The position numbers were made by a program, and so were the translations under genes. 34,655 nucleotides of DNA from an uncultured Mobiluncus sp. (GTDB lineage: Bacteria > Actinomycetota > Actinomycetes > Actinomycetales > Actinomycetaceae), in contig NZ_CABTWO010000020.1 of NCBI RefSeq assembly GCF_902488535.1, forward strand, positions 1-34,655. Reading direction: 5' to 3'. The notes under the pieces are model-generated. The model was not told where the DNA came from, did not search any database, and worked only from the letters and a program-made list of their open reading frames with translations. Shown one piece after another: positions 1 through 8,430 of this stretch (position 1 is the first letter of the stretch; the number at the start of each line of letters is the position of its first letter).

Positions 1-20
1 GGAGCATATGGGTGTTCGTA

Positions 21-53
21 GTTTTTCTTAGCGGCTTGCCCGCTTAGAAAAAC
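21..53. repeat. Inverted repeat / hairpin upstream of the FAH gene
   Basis: Two 14-base arms (21-34 and 40-53) can pair around a 5-base loop with one internal T-T mismatch. The arms begin with a T-tract and end with an A-tract on either strand, the reverse of an intrinsic terminator, where A precedes and U follows the stem. It could be an operator or an RNA structure at the end of an upstream gene outside the window. The rest of 54-160 shows nothing recognisable. Confidence 0.55.
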
Positions 54-164
54 AGAACGGGACCCCATTTCTGCGACTGAGAGGCATCCCCCCCGAACGC
101 CGCCAAACCTCGCGGCCCCACATCCCGTGCACTCACCGGATGGGACGCGCAGTTCCGCGGTTGA

Positions 165-170
165 TAAACT
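165..170 (+). promoter_or_regulatory. Possible -10 box for a leaderless transcript
   Basis: TAAACT ends six bases before the ATG at 177, so transcription would start at or next to the start codon. No Shine-Dalgarno sequence lies in front of that ATG, which fits leaderless translation, common in actinobacteria. No convincing -35 hexamer is visible. Confidence 0.35.
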
Positions 171-176
171 GACCCC

Positions 177-959
177 ATGCGAGTTATACGTTTTGATAAA
201 GGCGACGATACCTACGGTTTTGGTGTGATGGAGGACGACACAGACCGGATTACGGTCTTGGCGGAAAACCCCCTTTACAGCCCCGATAAAATCACCCCCA
301 CCGGGCAAATCCTGCAGCTGGCGGACGTGCGCCTGGTCGCCCCGGTGATTCCCGCTTCGAAAGTCGTGTGCGTGGGAAAAAACTACCTGGAGCACATTCG
401 TGAATTCGGCTCGGCGGTGCCTGATGCCCCGATTCTGTTCATCAAACCCAATACCTCGGTCATTGGCCCCGGCGCGCCGATTGTCCTGCCGAAGTGGTCC
501 AACCATGTCGATCATGAAGTCGAACTCGGCGTGGTCATCAAGCACGTCGCGAAGGACATTAACCCCGAAAACTGGAAAGACTACGTGTTCGGCTACACCA
601 TCGGTAATGATGTTTCCGCTCGCGATGCCCAGAAAGCCGATAAACAGTGGACGCGCGCCAAAGGGTTTGACACCGCTTGCCCGCTCGGACCATGGATTAC
701 CGTGAACCCTGACCTTGACGTGCAAAACCTGCGCATCCGCAGCGAAGTGGACGGCGAGGCGCGACAAGACGACACGACCGCCAACATGATGCACCCGGTG
801 GGCGAACTGGTGACCTACATTTCCCAAGCCATGACCCTGCTGCCCGGTGACGTCATCCTCACCGGCACTCCCGCCGGGGTCGGCCCGCTCACCGAAGGCT
901 GTACTGTGACCTGCGAAATCGAGGGCTTAGGCCAGTTGAGCAACCCGGTGCGCCGCTGA
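177..959 (+). CDS. Fumarylacetoacetate hydrolase (FAH) family protein
   Basis: This is a 260-residue cytoplasmic metal-dependent enzyme of the FAH superfamily, whose members hydrolyse or decarboxylate beta-diketo or oxo acids. The substrate cannot be read from sequence. Family signatures are clear: FIKPNT near residue 88; a metal site HEVELG with Glu114 and Glu116; NDVSARD with Asp145 as third metal ligand; Lys162 in AKGFDTACPLGPW; and TGTPAGVG near the C-terminus. The length matches the short bacterial members often annotated as 2-hydroxyhepta-2,4-diene-1,7-dioate isomerase or acylpyruvase-like. The N-terminal 50 residues form the usual small domain. The stop overlaps the next gene's start as TGATG, so the two are probably translationally coupled. 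Family certainty is high, specific reaction unknown. Confidence 0.93.
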   Translation: MRVIRFDKGDDTYGFGVMEDDTDRITVLAENPLYSPDKITPTGQILQLADVRLVAPVIPASKVVCVGKNYLEHIREFGSAVPDAPILFIKPNTSVIGPGAPIVLPKWSNHVDHEVELGVVIKHVAKDINPENWKDYVFGYTIGNDVSARDAQKADKQWTRAKGFDTACPLGPWITVNPDLDVQNLRIRSEVDGEARQDDTTANMMHPVGELVTYISQAMTLLPGDVILTGTPAGVGPLTEGCTVTCEIEGLGQLSNPVRR

Positions 960-3742
960 TGGAAGCCCTCAATCAGCTGCTGGACGATCTGGAGGATCGC
1001 GGCGCGCTCACGGACCCTGTCGAGGTCCTGCTCGCGTTACAGGAATGGGCCGAATCTACCGGCCGCCCGCTGTATCCGCACCAGCAGGAGGCTGCCGAGC
1101 GCCTGATTCTGGAGGATAAGCACCTCATCGCGCCCACTCCCACCGGTTCGGGCAAGTCCCTGATTGGGGTGGCCGCGATTTTGTGGTCACTAGCCCGGGG
1201 CGGCGTTTCCTATTACACCGCACCGTTGAAGGCGCTGGTCAGCGAGAAGTTCTTTGACCTGGTGGATCTTTTTGGCGCCGCTAACGTCGGTATGGTTACG
1301 GGCGACGGTTCGGTCAACGCCGATGCGCCGATTATCTGTGCCACGGCGGAAATCCTTGCGAATCAGGCGCTGCGCTGGGGAGATGACCTCAACGTCGATA
1401 CCGTGGTGATGGACGAGTTTCACTACTATGCTGACCCCGAGCGTGGCTGGGCGTGGCAGGCTCCCCTGCTGACGCTGACGAAAACTCGGTTTGTGCTGAT
1501 GAGTGCCACGTTGGGGGATACCTCGTGGTTTGAAAAGAACCTGCGAGAAGTGACCGGACGCGAAGTCGCGGTCCTCGAATCCGCGAAACGCCCCGTGCCG
1601 CTGGAAATGTCCTACGCGGCTGAACCACTGGAAAAAATCCTGCAGGGTCTGGCCAATCAGGACCGGCTGCCGGCCTACGTGGTGCATCCCAGCCAACGTG
1701 CCGCGGTGGAAGAAGCCGAACGAATCGCCAGCCTGGATTTGCGCCTGGGTCTGGATCCCGACACCGCCGCCCAGCTCAAAGACCAGATAAACACCGTACA
1801 GTTCCATTCCTCTTTTGGAAAAACCTTGAAACCATTGCTGCTGAAAGGCATCGGGATTCACCACGCGGGAATGCTGCCCCGCTACCGTAGGCTGGTCGAA
1901 AAACTCGCTCAAGCCGGCCTTTTGCGGGTCATTTCCGGAACCGACACCCTCGGGGTCGGCATCAACGTCCCCATCCGTACCGTCGTCATGACCTCCCTGG
2001 TGAAGTTCGATGGGAACAAGGAGCGTCACCTGAATTCTCGTGAGTTCCACCAGATTGCCGGGCGAGCGGGTCGCGCCGGGTTTGACACCGTGGGGTACGT
2101 GGTGGCACAAGCCCCGGAGTGGGAAATCGACAACGCTATCGCGCTAGCTCGGGCGGACGGGGACGCGAAAAAACTTGAGAAAATCAAGAAAAAGAAAGCT
2201 CCGGAAGGCCGCACGTCCTGGACGGAAGGGACGTTCAACCGCCTAACGGAATCGCAACCCGAAGCGATGGTGCCGCGGTGGAAAATCACGCACGCGATGG
2301 TGCTGAACACCTTGCAAAGGCCCGGCGACCAGGCCGAAAACCTCAACACTTTGGTGTACCGCAACCACAACGTGCTGCGCAGCGCCGGACCGGCGAAGGA
2401 TCGCAATCCCTTTGCTGACACCCTGCAACACATCTTGGAATCCCTAGAGGATTCCGGGGTCATTTCCGGCAGGCACCCCGCGCATGGTGACAGCACCGAT
2501 GCTGGCACCGGGGCGGGCGGGCCGCAGCACGGGAACTGGACTTTGACGGCGGACCTGCCCGAGACGTTCGCCCTGAATCAGGACTTGGCACCGTTTGCCT
2601 TGGATTATTTGCAGGCGTTTACGGATCACGCGGGCTCTCCCAGCGCGGATGCGCCCGCTGCCGGGGGCGCGTTCGGGGACACTCTCGATGTTATTTCCGT
2701 GGTGGAGTCCGTTTTAGACGATCCCAATGCCATCTTGCGTGCCCAGGAACGCGCCGCCAAAGACCGGGTCTTTGCGGAACTGAAAGCGAGTGGGGCGGAT
2801 TATGACGAACGGCAAAGTGCCTTGGAGCGGACGACTTACCCTAAGCCTTTGAGCCAGGAGCTGGAAGCCGCCTTTGAGACCTACGTCAAGGCGAACCCGT
2901 GGGCGCGCGGATACTTCATTTCCCCGAAATCCGTCATTCGCGAGATGGTGGAAACGGGACAGACTTTCCAGGCTTTTGAAGCCAGCTTGAAAATCGAGTT
3001 TTCCGAAGGGGTCTTGCTGCGCTACCTGTCCGATGCGTGGCGCGCGCTGACCCAGATTGTGCCCGAACCGTTGAAAACTGAACGTTTTATCGAAGTGCTG
3101 GATTGGCTCAACGACACCATCGACAAAGTTGACTCGTCCCTGTTGGATGAATGGAAATTCCTGGAAAACCCGGAACTGCGCAAAACAGCAAATCTGGATG
3201 GCACCACTTCAGCTGGCGGGCAGGACGAAACCGAGCTGGCTTTTGGCGAGCGCCCGGACGGAACTTTTGACTACCGCCTCAACCCCGCCAAACTCGGCAC
3301 CGAACTGCACCGGGAGCTGTTCCGCTGGCTCGATATGCTGGGCGGAGACGAGTTCGAGCGGCTTACCGCAATGGAAACGAAACTGCGCTCTGACCAGGGC
3401 GGAGTGTCCCGACTGCTGGCGGAAATCCCCCCGATTACCGAGGCGGGCTGGGATCGGCAGTTGGGAGCCTACTGGGATGCCCACGACTTCATGGAAACGG
3501 TCGGGGAAGCACGCCACCAGCGCAATTTCCACGTCATCACCCAACCCACCGAGGCTGACCTGCCCGCCAGTGCCAACATCACGCCCGACACTATTCCGGA
3601 AAATCTCTGGCTGGCAGAGCTGACCATCGTCGACGGAGAGGGCGACCTGGACTTTGGTTTTTACGTGCTGTTGGATCCCGAAGCATCCAACGAGGCGTTT
3701 CACCCGATTTGGCTACCCCTGGGGCTGTGGGAACGGCTCTGA
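959..3742 (+). CDS. DEAD/DEAH-box helicase with C-terminal DUF3516 domain
   Basis: This 927-residue superfamily 2, Ski2-like ATP-dependent helicase is of the actinobacterial type that carries a DUF3516 C-terminus; it is presumed to act on RNA or structured nucleic acid. Visible motifs are a Q-like YPHQQ near 39; Walker A APTPTGSGKS at 58-67; Walker B DEFH at 152-155 (DEFH rather than DEAH); motif III SAT at 192-194; GTDTLGVGINVP near 327; and motif VI QIAGRAGRAG near 363. A long C-terminal region follows, from about 470. Two Gly/Ala/Asp-rich linkers (roughly residues 505-525 and 560-577) look like low-complexity insertions within it. The start overlaps the FAH gene stop by one base. The helicase call is firm; the physiological substrate is not known from sequence. 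Confidence 0.93.
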   Translation: MEALNQLLDDLEDRGALTDPVEVLLALQEWAESTGRPLYPHQQEAAERLILEDKHLIAPTPTGSGKSLIGVAAILWSLARGGVSYYTAPLKALVSEKFFDLVDLFGAANVGMVTGDGSVNADAPIICATAEILANQALRWGDDLNVDTVVMDEFHYYADPERGWAWQAPLLTLTKTRFVLMSATLGDTSWFEKNLREVTGREVAVLESAKRPVPLEMSYAAEPLEKILQGLANQDRLPAYVVHPSQRAAVEEAERIASLDLRLGLDPDTAAQLKDQINTVQFHSSFGKTLKPLLLKGIGIHHAGMLPRYRRLVEKLAQAGLLRVISGTDTLGVGINVPIRTVVMTSLVKFDGNKERHLNSREFHQIAGRAGRAGFDTVGYVVAQAPEWEIDNAIALARADGDAKKLEKIKKKKAPEGRTSWTEGTFNRLTESQPEAMVPRWKITHAMVLNTLQRPGDQAENLNTLVYRNHNVLRSAGPAKDRNPFADTLQHILESLEDSGVISGRHPAHGDSTDAGTGAGGPQHGNWTLTADLPETFALNQDLAPFALDYLQAFTDHAGSPSADAPAAGGAFGDTLDVISVVESVLDDPNAILRAQERAAKDRVFAELKASGADYDERQSALERTTYPKPLSQELEAAFETYVKANPWARGYFISPKSVIREMVETGQTFQAFEASLKIEFSEGVLLRYLSDAWRALTQIVPEPLKTERFIEVLDWLNDTIDKVDSSLLDEWKFLENPELRKTANLDGTTSAGGQDETELAFGERPDGTFDYRLNPAKLGTELHRELFRWLDMLGGDEFERLTAMETKLRSDQGGVSRLLAEIPPITEAGWDRQLGAYWDAHDFMETVGEARHQRNFHVITQPTEADLPASANITPDTIPENLWLAELTIVDGEGDLDFGFYVLLDPEASNEAFHPIWLPLGLWERL

Positions 3743-3823
3743 ACGCGTTGATAGCGCCGCAAGCGCCGAACCTGCCCTAGAAAAGGGCCGGACTCGGGGG
3801 GAAACGCAGAACTAGCTCCTAAA

Positions 3824-4273
3824 TTAGCGCTGGTTTTCGTAATCGCTAAGCTGACCGATGCGCCGGGAGTGGCGCTCTTCGCCGGAAAAGTCCGTGGTTA
3901 GGAACACTTCCACAAAACGTTCACATTCCTCAACGGAGTGCTGGCGAGCGCCTATGGAAATCACGTTGGCATTGTTATGCAGACGAGCGAGGCTCGCGAT
4001 TTCTTCGTTCCACACCAACGCCGCGCGAATACCTTTGACCTTGTTAGCGGCGATTTGCTCGCCGTTGCCCGAGCCGCCCAGCACGATTCCCAAAGAACCC
4101 GCGTCCTCCATCACGCCCTGGGCACAGGCAATGCAGAAGCCCGGGTAGTCGTCATTAGGGTCATAGGCGGCAGGTCCGTGGTCGACAACTTCATAGCCGC
4201 GCTCCCGCAGCCACGTAACCAAGTGCTGTTTTAACTCGAATCCGGCGTGGTCGGTACCGATGTGTACGCGCAT
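3824..4273 (-). CDS. rpiB: Ribose-5-phosphate isomerase B
   Basis: The enzyme interconverts ribose 5-phosphate and ribulose 5-phosphate in the non-oxidative pentose phosphate pathway. The protein has 149 residues, the usual RpiB length. It shows GTDHAGFELK at the N-terminus with Asp8-His9, the phosphate/anion loop GGSGNGEQIAANKV at 66-79, and RLHNNANVISIGAR with His99. In this GGSGNGE form Ser68 stands where the Escherichia coli enzyme has its catalytic Cys, and Glu72 is the presumed base, as in Mycobacterium RpiB. The start at 4273 is chosen because GAGAGGAAAA sits just upstream and the family begins at MRVHIGTDHAG. An in-frame start at 4324 would add 17 unlike residues. It is transcribed away from the DivIVA-like gene and converges on the helicase gene. 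Confidence 0.95.
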   Translation of the reverse strand: MRVHIGTDHAGFELKQHLVTWLRERGYEVVDHGPAAYDPNDDYPGFCIACAQGVMEDAGSLGIVLGGSGNGEQIAANKVKGIRAALVWNEEIASLARLHNNANVISIGARQHSVEECERFVEVFLTTDFSGEERHSRRIGQLSDYENQR

Positions 4274-4512
4274 AGATTTTCCTCTCGTGTCGAATCTGGC
4301 CCGCCTGGGCACAGCCAAGAACATTTATATCCTACCGAGAATCTTTTGGCGTGTCGTAAAACTGTCCAATTCGTCCCCAAACTCCCTAATCGCCAACGAT
4401 TTCCCACATTTCCAGGTAAAATTCTCTATTGAAGTATGTATGCGCAAAGCCAGACTCTGTCCCAGAGCGGCAAGCTGCGCTGCTGAAGCTGCAGAATGGA
4501 AAGGACCGGCAC

Positions 4513-7335
4513 ATGAGCGAGGATGCCCCGCAGCTGCTGACCAGTGAAGATATCTTTTCGGCTCAGTTCCCTGCGACAAAGTTCCGCGATGGGTACGACC
4601 AGAATCAGATTGACGACTATCTCGATGAGGTTGTGCGGGTGCTTTCCTATTACGAAGCCTTGAATGCTTCGCCCGAAGCCGAGGTGGATTTGGCTTACAT
4701 CACTGTCCGCGGCCGGGATGTGCGCGAGGTCGACTTTGATTACACCCGAATGCGCGTAGGCTACGACCAAGACGCCGTGGACGACTACTTGGATCAGGTA
4801 GCCGCCACTTTGGAGGCATACGAAAAGCTGTACGGCATCCCCCCTTCAGACCAGCGCTACCAGGTATTACAGGTGGACGGGGCAGCGCTGGAAGCCGAGG
4901 CCGCCGAACAAGCCGCCGCCTCTGGTGAGCTGCCCAGCGACGGTATGCCAGCTGGCGAGGAAACCGTAACCCCGATTGAACTTTCGCCCGAGGCTCCGGC
5001 TGTGGAAAACGCGCCAGATACCGCTGATTCCGCACCGTCTGTTCTTGCCGCGACTGAACCTGCGACAGACGAGGATTCCGGGGTGCGTTCTTCCGTTCTG
5101 GGCACTCCCACCGGGTCGATTCCCGCAGTTCAGCCGGTTTCTTTCGAACAAGCGGTGTTCACTGATTACGGGGCTGGCTCGTCTGAAAACGGTGATTTTG
5201 GCGGGACGGGTGCCGTCGGCTCCCCCAGTTTTCCTCCGCTCAACTCGCCGGTGTCGGCTGCCCCCGAAACACCGGCAATGGAGGCGGATACGTCCCCGGT
5301 CGAGGGCGGTGCCGAGCAGGATTTTGCCAGCGAGGCCCTCACCGGCCCCGAGGCTGTGGCAGAACCGGCTATCGTGTCCAGCGCCGAAACTGCCCCGGCC
5401 GACGCTATCCCGGAGGCTGGCGACGAATGGGGCGAAGTTCCGCAATATCCGGAAACTGCCCAGCAGCCGGCAGATACAGACGCGACAGCTGCTCAACCCT
5501 ATCCTGAAACTGGCTACGACCCTTATCAGTCCTACGGTTATGACGCTTATGGTCAGCCGATGACCACAAACCCCGCGGATTATCAAGACAATGCCGGGCA
5601 ATATCCGGGTTATCCTCCCCAGACCGAGTACGGCTCGCCCTACGGTATGGCGACCCCGGAGGGCTACGGCTATACGCCGCAGGCTGAGGGAGAAAACCAG
5701 GCCTATATCCCGGACGACACCACGATGGTGATACCGGTCACTCCCGCCGCGCCCTTGGGAGCCCCAACTCCGAACGAAACCACGTCAGAGTATGCTCAGG
5801 GCTATGACCAGGCAGGATACCCGGGAGGATATGAGGCGCCCCCCGCGGAAACGCCGCCGGATTATGATTCTAGTTTTGATGATGACCAGGAAAAATCCTA
5901 TGAACTGGAAGAATCCTTGGACGATGATTATCCAGAAGAAATCACCTTGGACGATTCCTCCCCCTTGCCGGCAGATTTGACCGATACGCAGGCTGATTCC
6001 GCGGCTTTACAGGCAGATTTTTACGCTCCCGCCACTCCGGAAGAAACCCCGGCGTCCCCCGCTCCCGCGGAGTCTGCCGGTTACTATTCCCCGGAGTCTT
6101 TCCCCGAGTCGACAGCCCAGCCCTACGCCGACTTGACGCCACCCCCTTATGCGGCACCGGAATCACCTGCGGCTTCCCCGCTACCGTATGGGATGCCGGG
6201 GCAACCCGGTGCTCCCGCTGGTTCCTGGCAGGTACCGAACCCCTATCAGCCAGAGGGCTTGACGCCTAACGGATGGGGCGGCGCCTCGACACCGCTAACC
6301 CCTGAGCAGCCCGCCGCACCGGACTTCTCGACCAATGAACCCGTAACCTATCCAGCTCCTGGTACGGAAACGCCGGCAGAACCCGCGATGGAACAGCCGG
6401 AGCCGTTCAGCGAGGCTCCAGCCACCCCTGCCCAACCCGCCGAACCTAGCCTTTCGACTTTCCCGAGTCCAAAGCTAGAAACGGCAGAAATGAGCCAGTT
6501 AGGGACGTCCCCCACCCCGGTCAACGATTTAGGCGCGACTCCTCCGGATTACGGCATGCCGGGTGAGCCTCCGAAAACCCCGCTGACCGATGTGGTGGCT
6601 CCCCCGCTGCCGACCCCCGGAGTGGGGATGGATTTGGGACAAATTCGCGAGAAACTCGAGCATGAACAGGCCACTCCCCAGGCACAACCGGAGCCAAAAC
6701 TGGCCGACGTGCCGGAGGTGCTGATGACACCTACCCGCAGTAGCGCCACAGTCCCGTCAACCGAAATTCCCGCCGCGAGCGTGCCGAACGAGCCGACCCC
6801 GACAGAGACAGCGCCGACAGAAACCGCCACGGAGCATCTTTCGGCGTCACGGCTGGAGGAACTGGCGGCGCAGAATGCTGCGTCGGTGCCTGAGGCGGCG
6901 CCGGATATCCCGATGGTCGATACCCAATCTGGGGATAATGAATCCGCGAAAGCTCAGCCGGCCCCGATTTTCCCGGAGGATTCCAACCCTCGGCCCATGC
7001 TGCAAGGCGAAGAGCCTTTGGCTGAGGTTGATCCGGACGGACGTTTCATTCCGCACTTCTTGGCTGGTTATCGGTCGAATTTGGATACTTTCACGTCCGT
7101 GTACGGCGCCCTTGACGAGGGCGGTCCGCGGGCCAAACCAGCTTCGATTGCGAAACTCGAAGCCCAGCAACGCCGGAAGTCGATTACCACGGGTTACCTG
7201 GTGACAGTAGCCACGTCGCGACCCCTCGGGGCGGACGATCAGGTCTTCGTGCGTCTCTCGGATGGGCGCGAAGTCCCGGTGACCTCGGCTTCCTCGGACT
7301 TTGAGGGTGTTCATCTGACCATTCCGCGCATCTAG
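4513..7335 (+). CDS. Large DivIVA-domain protein with long disordered Pro/Glu/Ala/Tyr-rich region
   Basis: This 940-residue protein is probably cytoplasmic and linked to the cell pole or septum. Two DivIVA-type N-terminal motifs are visible: FPATKFRDGYDQNQIDDYLDEVV at about 19-41, and FDYTRMRVGYDQDAVDDYLDQVAATLEAYEKL at about 74-105. The motif resembles the membrane-curvature-binding start of DivIVA/Wag31, but the long coiled coil typical of those proteins is not evident. Residues 120-840 are instead acidic and rich in Pro, Ala, Glu, Thr and, around 340-460, Tyr/Gly/Gln, so probably disordered. A more conserved-looking basic segment ends the protein (about 845-940). The start at 4513 is chosen because GGAAAGGA precedes it; an upstream ATG at 4429 adds 28 residues without a motif. 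The next gene begins 15 bases after the stop. Function is inferred only as growth- or division-related. Confidence 0.8.
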   Translation: MSEDAPQLLTSEDIFSAQFPATKFRDGYDQNQIDDYLDEVVRVLSYYEALNASPEAEVDLAYITVRGRDVREVDFDYTRMRVGYDQDAVDDYLDQVAATLEAYEKLYGIPPSDQRYQVLQVDGAALEAEAAEQAAASGELPSDGMPAGEETVTPIELSPEAPAVENAPDTADSAPSVLAATEPATDEDSGVRSSVLGTPTGSIPAVQPVSFEQAVFTDYGAGSSENGDFGGTGAVGSPSFPPLNSPVSAAPETPAMEADTSPVEGGAEQDFASEALTGPEAVAEPAIVSSAETAPADAIPEAGDEWGEVPQYPETAQQPADTDATAAQPYPETGYDPYQSYGYDAYGQPMTTNPADYQDNAGQYPGYPPQTEYGSPYGMATPEGYGYTPQAEGENQAYIPDDTTMVIPVTPAAPLGAPTPNETTSEYAQGYDQAGYPGGYEAPPAETPPDYDSSFDDDQEKSYELEESLDDDYPEEITLDDSSPLPADLTDTQADSAALQADFYAPATPEETPASPAPAESAGYYSPESFPESTAQPYADLTPPPYAAPESPAASPLPYGMPGQPGAPAGSWQVPNPYQPEGLTPNGWGGASTPLTPEQPAAPDFSTNEPVTYPAPGTETPAEPAMEQPEPFSEAPATPAQPAEPSLSTFPSPKLETAEMSQLGTSPTPVNDLGATPPDYGMPGEPPKTPLTDVVAPPLPTPGVGMDLGQIREKLEHEQATPQAQPEPKLADVPEVLMTPTRSSATVPSTEIPAASVPNEPTPTETAPTETATEHLSASRLEELAAQNAASVPEAAPDIPMVDTQSGDNESAKAQPAPIFPEDSNPRPMLQGEEPLAEVDPDGRFIPHFLAGYRSNLDTFTSVYGALDEGGPRAKPASIAKLEAQQRRKSITTGYLVTVATSRPLGADDQVFVRLSDGREVPVTSASSDFEGVHLTIPRI

Positions 7336-7350
7336 AATTTTGCCAGCCTG

Positions 7351-8409
7351 ATGCCGTATCCCCCGAAACACGATAATCCCTATTACGACGCCGCCGGCGA
7401 GAAGCGGCGCCGTGTGCGGCGTGTCTTGGTAACTCTGGTGGTAACCCTGCTGGCCGGGGGTTTGGCGGTGGGGGCAGTGTTCGTGGCGGTCGGCCAGTTA
7501 TCTCACCAACCTCAGAACTCGCCCAGTCCGGCTCTCACCTCTCAGCGGCCAGGGGATTCTGCCAAGTCAGACGCTAGTTCTCAGAAAAAAACTCCGCGCA
7601 GTTCTGCGTCCGGTTCGCCTACGGGGGCGAATCCCAGCAAATCCCCCGTCACCCGGCCCCAGCCAGCTTCGCCACCCCGCGCTTGTGATGGCGTGGAGCT
7701 GACGTCCCCCACGGATGGGCAGCTCAGAAGCAAGGATTTGCGAACAACGTTTGAAAAAATCGGCCGAGATACGGGAGCTACCATCTCCGTGTCTTGGTTT
7801 GACCCGGACGCTAGAAAGATTGAAACCGCCGGTTCTGGGCAAGCCTGGGGGGCGTGGTCGACCTCAAAAGTTCCGGTTTCTGTGGCGGTTTCTCAAGCCG
7901 GGAAGGCGGGAGCCCTGGCCGGCTCGATGTCGGCGGCTTTGCGCCAATCAGATAACGGTGCTGCCGAGACGCTGTGGCATTCCCTGGGCGAAAGCAATGC
8001 CGCTCGGGCTCAGGCCGTCACTCAAGTTTTACGTCAGACCGGGGACAACTCGACTACAGTCCCTTCCGCTCGGCTGCGTTCCGGGTTCACGATTTTCGGG
8101 CAAACTCCCTGGACCACCGCGTCCCAGGTGGGGTTCATGATGAAACTGCCCTGTTTGGACGGTTCGAGTCCGGTGGTGTCCAATATGGGGCAAGTTAGCA
8201 GTGACCAACGCTGGGGAATGGGAAGGCTTCCCGGTGCCACTTTCAAGGGCGGTTGGGGACCGGGGGTAAACGGAGGCTACCTGGTGCGTCAAATGGGCTG
8301 GTACCAAGACAGTGAAGGCAAACGGGTACCTCTAGCTATCGCGGCTCAAGCCGGGTCTTTTGACGGCGGCATCAGCGTATTAAACCAGCTTATCGCCGCC
8401 CTAGGCTAG
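7351..8409 (+). CDS. Membrane-anchored serine beta-lactamase/PBP-like protein
   Basis: This 352-residue protein has a short basic N-terminus, one transmembrane segment at about 24-48, a Ser/Pro/Thr/Lys-rich linker to about 108, and an extracytoplasmic domain. The three serine-acylase motifs are in order and reasonably spaced: S160-T-S-K163 (SxxK), S190-D-N192 (SDN), and K299-G-G301 in place of KTG/KSG. This fits the class A beta-lactamase / penicillin-binding fold. No Glu matching the class A general base Glu166 (ExxxN) was found between SDN and KGG. Drug hydrolysis is therefore doubtful, and a peptidoglycan-related or pseudoenzyme role is as likely. The gene lies 15 bases downstream of the DivIVA-like gene and has no strong ribosome binding site, suggesting coupling. 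No function in resistance should be assumed. Confidence 0.72.
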   Translation: MPYPPKHDNPYYDAAGEKRRRVRRVLVTLVVTLLAGGLAVGAVFVAVGQLSHQPQNSPSPALTSQRPGDSAKSDASSQKKTPRSSASGSPTGANPSKSPVTRPQPASPPRACDGVELTSPTDGQLRSKDLRTTFEKIGRDTGATISVSWFDPDARKIETAGSGQAWGAWSTSKVPVSVAVSQAGKAGALAGSMSAALRQSDNGAAETLWHSLGESNAARAQAVTQVLRQTGDNSTTVPSARLRSGFTIFGQTPWTTASQVGFMMKLPCLDGSSPVVSNMGQVSSDQRWGMGRLPGATFKGGWGPGVNGGYLVRQMGWYQDSEGKRVPLAIAAQAGSFDGGISVLNQLIAALG

Positions 8410-8430
8410 ATTTTCAGTTCGAAACTGCGT

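Noticed and set aside
21..53. Hairpin read as an intrinsic terminator
   Set aside because: The T-tract precedes and the A-tract follows the stem on both strands, opposite to terminator polarity.
1190..2110. Long minus-strand open frame of 306 codons inside the helicase gene
   Set aside because: It lies opposite a gene with clear motifs, its predicted product resembles no family, and such antisense frames are expected in GC-rich DNA.
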